DNA of 10,314 nt from an uncultured Clostridia bacterium (lineage in GTDB: Bacteria; Bacillota; Clostridia; Oscillospirales; Butyricicoccaceae), in contig CANUCM010000073.1 in assembly GCA_947856675.1 (NCBI GenBank), positions 1 to 10,314 on the forward strand, given 5' to 3'. Below the pieces are notes generated by a model. It ran no database searches and was not told where the DNA came from. It was given only the letters and a program-made list of their open reading frames with translations. Shown here in pieces: positions 7,340-10,314 of this stretch (within the stretch, counting starts at the first letter, position 1; each line of letters starts with the position of its first letter). Both the position numbers and the translations under genes were made by a program.

Positions 7340-7354
7340 GGAAGGAGGCCTTCC
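7340..7354 (+). promoter_or_regulatory. Ribosome binding site in a small hairpin
   Basis: AAGGAGG (7342-7348) is a strong SD, 7 nt before the ATG at 7356, and decides that start. GGAAGG (7340-7345) and CCTTCC (7349-7354) are perfect inverted 6-mers around a three-base loop, so the SD could be folded into a short stem. Whether it folds in vivo is unknown. Confidence 0.6.
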
Positions 7355-7355
7355 C

Positions 7356-10133
7356 ATGAAACCGCACCGACTGTTTTTCTGTTTCGCCGGGCTGTTTTTT
7401 GCCCTGTTTTCACGCGTATATGCCGCAGAGCCCGATTTCCGGGCCATGTGGGTTTCCACTGTGTACAACCTGGACTACCCGTCACAGCAGGGCCTGTCTG
7501 CCGGGGAGCTTGCAAAGGAAGCCGACGGGCTTCTGGACCTCGCCGAGCACTGCGGGCTCAACGCACTGATTTTGCAGGTGCGGCCCTGTGCCGATTCCCT
7601 TTACCCCTCCGAAATTTTCCCGTGGAGCGAGTACCTGTCCGGCACGCAGGGAACCGCACCCGCCGACGGCTTCGATCCCCTGGGCTATTTTATTGAAAAA
7701 GGGCACGCCCGCGGCATAGAAATCCATGCCTGGTGCAATCCCTACCGTGTCACACGCAAAGCCGCCTCCGACAAGGCCTCCGCGCTCGCACTGCTCTGCG
7801 AAAGCCATCCGGCCCGTCAAAACCCCGACCTTGTGGTTTTTCACAGCGATGGCTGCCTTTACTTCGACCCCGGAAACCCCCAGGCGCGGGACATCATTTT
7901 GCAGGGCATGCTGGAAATCTTGGAAAAATACCCCGTCGACGGGCTGCATCTGGATGATTATTTTTACCCCGGCGCGGAGTTTGAAGATGCCGACACCTTC
8001 GCCCGCTACGGCGCCTCTTTCGACAGCGTCGGGGATTTCCGCCGCGCATGTGTCACGCAGTTTATCGGAGATTTGTACCGGCAGGCCAAAGCGCTTCGCC
8101 CCCAAGTGCAAATCGGTGTTTCCCCCTTCGGCATCTGGGCCAACGCATCCCAAAACCCTGACGGCAGCGATACCGTCGGCAGCCAGTCCTACTACGACCA
8201 CTATGCCGACAGCCGCGGCTGGGTTCTCTCCGGCATCGTTGACTACATAGCCCCTCAGCTCTACTGGCCCACCGGCAGCCGCGAAGGCGAGTACTCCGAG
8301 CTGCTGCGCTGGTGGTGTGAAACCACCCGGGATACCGGCGTGCGCCTCTATATCGGCCTGGGAGCCTACCGCCTGACAGAAGCCGAGCCGGGAAGCCCCT
8401 GGGAAGGCACCGCGGAAATTGAGAGCCAGATAAACCAGCTGTGCCAGTCCGGCGCCGACGGCTTTTTGCTGTTCCGAGCCGGCTCCATCCGCCAAGCTCC
8501 CGACCTTGCCCGGCTCCTTGCCCGCCGCTACAGCCCGGAAAACGCCTCGCTGCCGTCCCTTTCGCTGTCCGTCACCCGCCCGTCCCACACGACCCGCACT
8601 TCTCTGGCGTCCTTTTACTGCACAGGCGTTTCGGACCCCGCCGCCGATCTGACCGTCAATGGCCAAAGCATCCAGACCCGCAGTGAATCCGGATATTTCG
8701 GCACACTGCTCACCCTTTCCTACGGCAAAAACACCTTTATTTTTCAAAATGCCGAGCTGGAACAGCGCCTGGTGCTGTACCGGCTCCCGCCTTCCGCCGC
8801 CTTTTCAAACCAGTACCCCTCGGCGCAAACCCGCCTCCCGCCCGACGAAATCACCCTGTCCTGCACAGCACCGCAGGGCAGCCGCGTTTCAGCCTGGTAC
8901 GGCGGTACATGCATCCCCCTCTCCCCGGAATCTCCCACACAATTCACGGCCGCGCTGCCGCAGGATGTCCGCCCCGAAACGCCCTCGCCCGTTCTTTACA
9001 CGGCGGAGACCCATGGCTTTGTCCGGGTGTCCTATTCTTCCGGCACGCTTGGCCTGCTGGATGATTCAGAAACCCTCGCCTTCCGCGTTTCCTCCCCGCG
9101 CGCAGACTTGTATTTCAGCACGGAAACCGGCGAGGGCGCCGGAGGGTTCCTTGCAGACGGCATGACAGGCGTTGCCCGCGGAATTGACAATGGCTTTTTG
9201 TGCGCCGACGGGTTGGGTTACCTGCCTCTTTCCGACGCGGAGCTTTTAAATACGGATGCTGTAAAGCCGTTTGCAATGACATCTGTTTTGTCGGAAGAAA
9301 CGCAGGAAGAACACACGCTCCGCTTTTTCTTTGACGGCACGCCCGCCGCCTCCTGCCGTTTTGAAGACGGCAGCCTGATAGTCAGCGTGCAGCCCGTCAA
9401 GCTCGCCCTGTTGTTTGAAAACCCGATTTTCTCTTCTGTCACGCTGGATGAAACCAGCGGCGGCATTCAATACACTCTCACGCTGCGCAGCGACATCGCC
9501 ATCGACGGCTACCGCCTGCTGCCCTGCGACGACGGTTTTACGCTTCACCTGAAAAAGCACCGCACGGTGGAGGGCCCGCTGCCGCTCAGCGGAATCCACA
9601 TTCTGCTGGACGCCGGGCATGGCGGGGATGCGTACGGCGCTGTCGGCGCGCTGCCCGAATGGCCGGAAAAACGCCTTAACCTCTCCTGCGCCCTTGCCCT
9701 GAAGGAAGCGCTCACCCAGGCCGGCGCCACCGTTACGCTGACGCGCAGCGACGACACGGATGTCGCCCTGCAGGATAGGCTCTCACAGTCCTGTCAGTCT
9801 CTGCCGGATGTATTCCTCTCCCTGCACTCCAACAGCGCTGCCGATGACGCGGACATCAGCCGGCTTTCCGGCGTGGGGCTTTATGCCAAAAGCACGCTTG
9901 CCGCTCCGCTGGCCCAGTGCATCAGTGAAGAGCTTTCGGCACTGGGGCGTACACCCCAGCTGCATACCGATTCCAACCTCTACCTGTGCCGCGCCGAGTG
10001 GTCCCTTTCACTGCTGCTGGAAAATGAGTACATCACAAGCCCCTTCGGCCTGGAAACCCTGCTCTGCGAAGAAGAGCAGGCAGCCTTCTGCACCGCTGTC
10101 ACGGAAGGCATTTGCGCGTATTACGCGCAATGA
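7356..10133 (+). CDS. Secreted GHL10 glycosidase-like / N-acetylmuramoyl-L-alanine amidase fusion
   Basis: A 925-residue exported protein, probably a peptidoglycan hydrolase. Residues 1-23 form a signal peptide (K2/R5, hydrophobic 6-18, cleavage site VYA|AE). Residues about 26-390 are a GHL10 domain (glycosyl hydrolase-like 10, formerly DUF187; relatives B. subtilis YngK, E. coli DigH/YddW), shown by FRAMWVST, HAWCNPYR (124-131), DGLHLDDYFYP (195-205) and GVSPFGIWAN. Residues about 400-478 look Ig-like (DLTVNGQSI, GYFGTLLTL, YGKNTFIF). Residues about 480-745 are beta-rich and unassigned. Residues about 747-922 are Amidase_3, which cuts the MurNAc-L-Ala bond; likely zinc ligands are H755 (DAGHGG), E771 (PEKRLNL) and H824 (LHSNS), and the catalytic Glu is E889 (LLLEN). 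Key amidase residues appear intact. No LysM, SPOR or SH3 anchor is recognised, and there is no later membrane segment. It is monocistronic, divergent from pyridoxal kinase and convergent with tuf. Glycosidase activity is inferred from family. Confidence 0.93.
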   Translation: MKPHRLFFCFAGLFFALFSRVYAAEPDFRAMWVSTVYNLDYPSQQGLSAGELAKEADGLLDLAEHCGLNALILQVRPCADSLYPSEIFPWSEYLSGTQGTAPADGFDPLGYFIEKGHARGIEIHAWCNPYRVTRKAASDKASALALLCESHPARQNPDLVVFHSDGCLYFDPGNPQARDIILQGMLEILEKYPVDGLHLDDYFYPGAEFEDADTFARYGASFDSVGDFRRACVTQFIGDLYRQAKALRPQVQIGVSPFGIWANASQNPDGSDTVGSQSYYDHYADSRGWVLSGIVDYIAPQLYWPTGSREGEYSELLRWWCETTRDTGVRLYIGLGAYRLTEAEPGSPWEGTAEIESQINQLCQSGADGFLLFRAGSIRQAPDLARLLARRYSPENASLPSLSLSVTRPSHTTRTSLASFYCTGVSDPAADLTVNGQSIQTRSESGYFGTLLTLSYGKNTFIFQNAELEQRLVLYRLPPSAAFSNQYPSAQTRLPPDEITLSCTAPQGSRVSAWYGGTCIPLSPESPTQFTAALPQDVRPETPSPVLYTAETHGFVRVSYSSGTLGLLDDSETLAFRVSSPRADLYFSTETGEGAGGFLADGMTGVARGIDNGFLCADGLGYLPLSDAELLNTDAVKPFAMTSVLSEETQEEHTLRFFFDGTPAASCRFEDGSLIVSVQPVKLALLFENPIFSSVTLDETSGGIQYTLTLRSDIAIDGYRLLPCDDGFTLHLKKHRTVEGPLPLSGIHILLDAGHGGDAYGAVGALPEWPEKRLNLSCALALKEALTQAGATVTLTRSDDTDVALQDRLSQSCQSLPDVFLSLHSNSAADDADISRLSGVGLYAKSTLAAPLAQCISEELSALGRTPQLHTDSNLYLCRAEWSLSLLLENEYITSPFGLETLLCEEEQAAFCTAVTEGICAYYAQ

Positions 10134-10167
10134 AAAGAGCGTCCGGAAAATCCGGACGCTCTTTTTT
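10133..10167. terminator. Bidirectional intrinsic terminator between the amidase fusion and tuf
   Basis: GAGCGTCCGG (10137-10146) and CCGGACGCTC (10152-10161) form a perfect 10-bp stem that can extend inward by one A-T pair and outward through the flanking A and T runs. Six T follow on the plus strand (10162-10167) and four A precede it. It begins right at the TGA of the amidase fusion. It should stop plus-strand transcription well, and minus-strand transcription from tuf less strongly because of the shorter U-run. Confidence 0.9.
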
Positions 10168-10169
10168 GT

Positions 10170-10185
10170 TTCAGAAAACTCTGAA
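10170..10185. repeat. Short hairpin directly after the tuf stop codon
   Basis: TTCAGA (10170-10175) and TCTGAA (10180-10185) are perfect inverted 6-mers around a 4-nt loop. The repeat abuts the tuf stop codon at 10186-10188. It lacks a U-run on the tuf side, so it is not a terminator by itself; it might protect the mRNA 3' end or be chance. Confidence 0.4.
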
Positions 10186-10314
10186 TTATTCCTCGATGTC
10201 GATAACGACGCCCGAGCCAACGGTGCGGCCGCCTTCACGGATAGCGAAGCGGAGGCCCTTTTCGATAGCGATCGGGGTGATGAGCTCGACTCTCATATCA
10301 ACGTGGTCGCCGGG
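10186..10314 (-). CDS. tuf: Elongation factor Tu, C-terminal 42 residues (5' end outside window)
   Basis: EF-Tu is the GTPase that brings aminoacyl-tRNA to the ribosome. Only the end of domain 3 is present: PGDHVDMRVELITPIAIEKG, then LRFAIREGGRTVGSGVV and a short acidic tail IDIEE before TAA (10186-10188). The GLRFAIREGGRTVG(S/A)GVV ending is nearly invariant in bacterial EF-Tu and makes the call safe despite the short length. The acidic last residues resemble clostridial versions. The frame is open to the right edge. It converges on the amidase fusion and shares its terminator. A second tuf copy elsewhere cannot be excluded. Confidence 0.96.
   Translation of the reverse strand, partial: PGDHVDMRVELITPIAIEKGLRFAIREGGRTVGSGVVIDIEE

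Noticed and set aside
7482..8747. A 421-codon open frame on the minus strand across the GHL10 region
   Set aside because: It is antisense to clear GHL10 motifs on the plus strand, Gly/Ala/Val-rich, and has no recognisable motif or ribosome site.
1..10314. CRISPR array, tRNA, insertion sequence, phage or defence system
   Set aside because: No regularly spaced repeats, tRNA-like folds, transposase motifs or terminal inverted repeats were seen; nearly all the sequence is occupied by core genes.

Overview
The window (about 57% GC by eye) reads as chromosomal core sequence from a moderately GC-rich anaerobic Firmicute. Clostridia is likely, perhaps the Oscillospirales/Ruminococcaceae group. The basis is a uvrB-uvrA operon with a Gram-positive type SOS box (GAAC-N4-GTTC), a butyrate kinase, a clostridial-style EF-Tu tail, strong AGGAGG ribosome binding sites, and a secreted GHL10-family protein. 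The taxon is inferred, not proven. I see no mobile element, CRISPR array, tRNA or rRNA.

Layout from left to right. (1) 1-4450, minus strand: the nucleotide excision repair operon uvrB-uvrA. It has a sigma-A type promoter (4422-4450) with a perfect 14-bp SOS palindrome between its -35 and -10 boxes. uvrA runs off the left edge, with 792 codons present and the last ~150 missing. (2) 4499-7252, minus strand: a three-gene transcription unit, pdxK-like pyridoxal/pyridoxamine kinase, then butyrate kinase, then RadC-family JAMM protein. It starts from a promoter with consensus -35 and -10 hexamers and ends at a strong intrinsic terminator. Gene gaps are only 20 and 29 bp, each holding a good Shine-Dalgarno (SD) sequence. 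(3) 7179-7355: a 177-bp divergent intergenic region with promoters facing both ways. (4) 7356-10133, plus strand: one 925-residue secreted protein joining an N-terminal GHL10 glycosidase-like domain, an Ig-like segment and poorly recognisable beta-rich linkers to a C-terminal zinc N-acetylmuramoyl-L-alanine amidase (Amidase_3). (5) 10133-10314: a bidirectional terminator and the last 42 codons of tuf (EF-Tu) on the minus strand, convergent with the cell-wall gene.

How the genes work together. UvrA and UvrB form the damage-recognition complex and are probably derepressed through LexA. The kinases serve vitamin B6 salvage and acyl-phosphate/ATP metabolism, with RadC as a downstream passenger of unclear function. 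The fusion protein is the most interesting object. Its amidase half should strip stem peptides from peptidoglycan, giving denuded glycan, and the GHL10 family includes at least one enzyme (E. coli DigH) that cleaves denuded glycan. A single polypeptide may therefore carry two consecutive peptidoglycan-degrading steps. The remaining genes are ordinary housekeeping genes in intact form.
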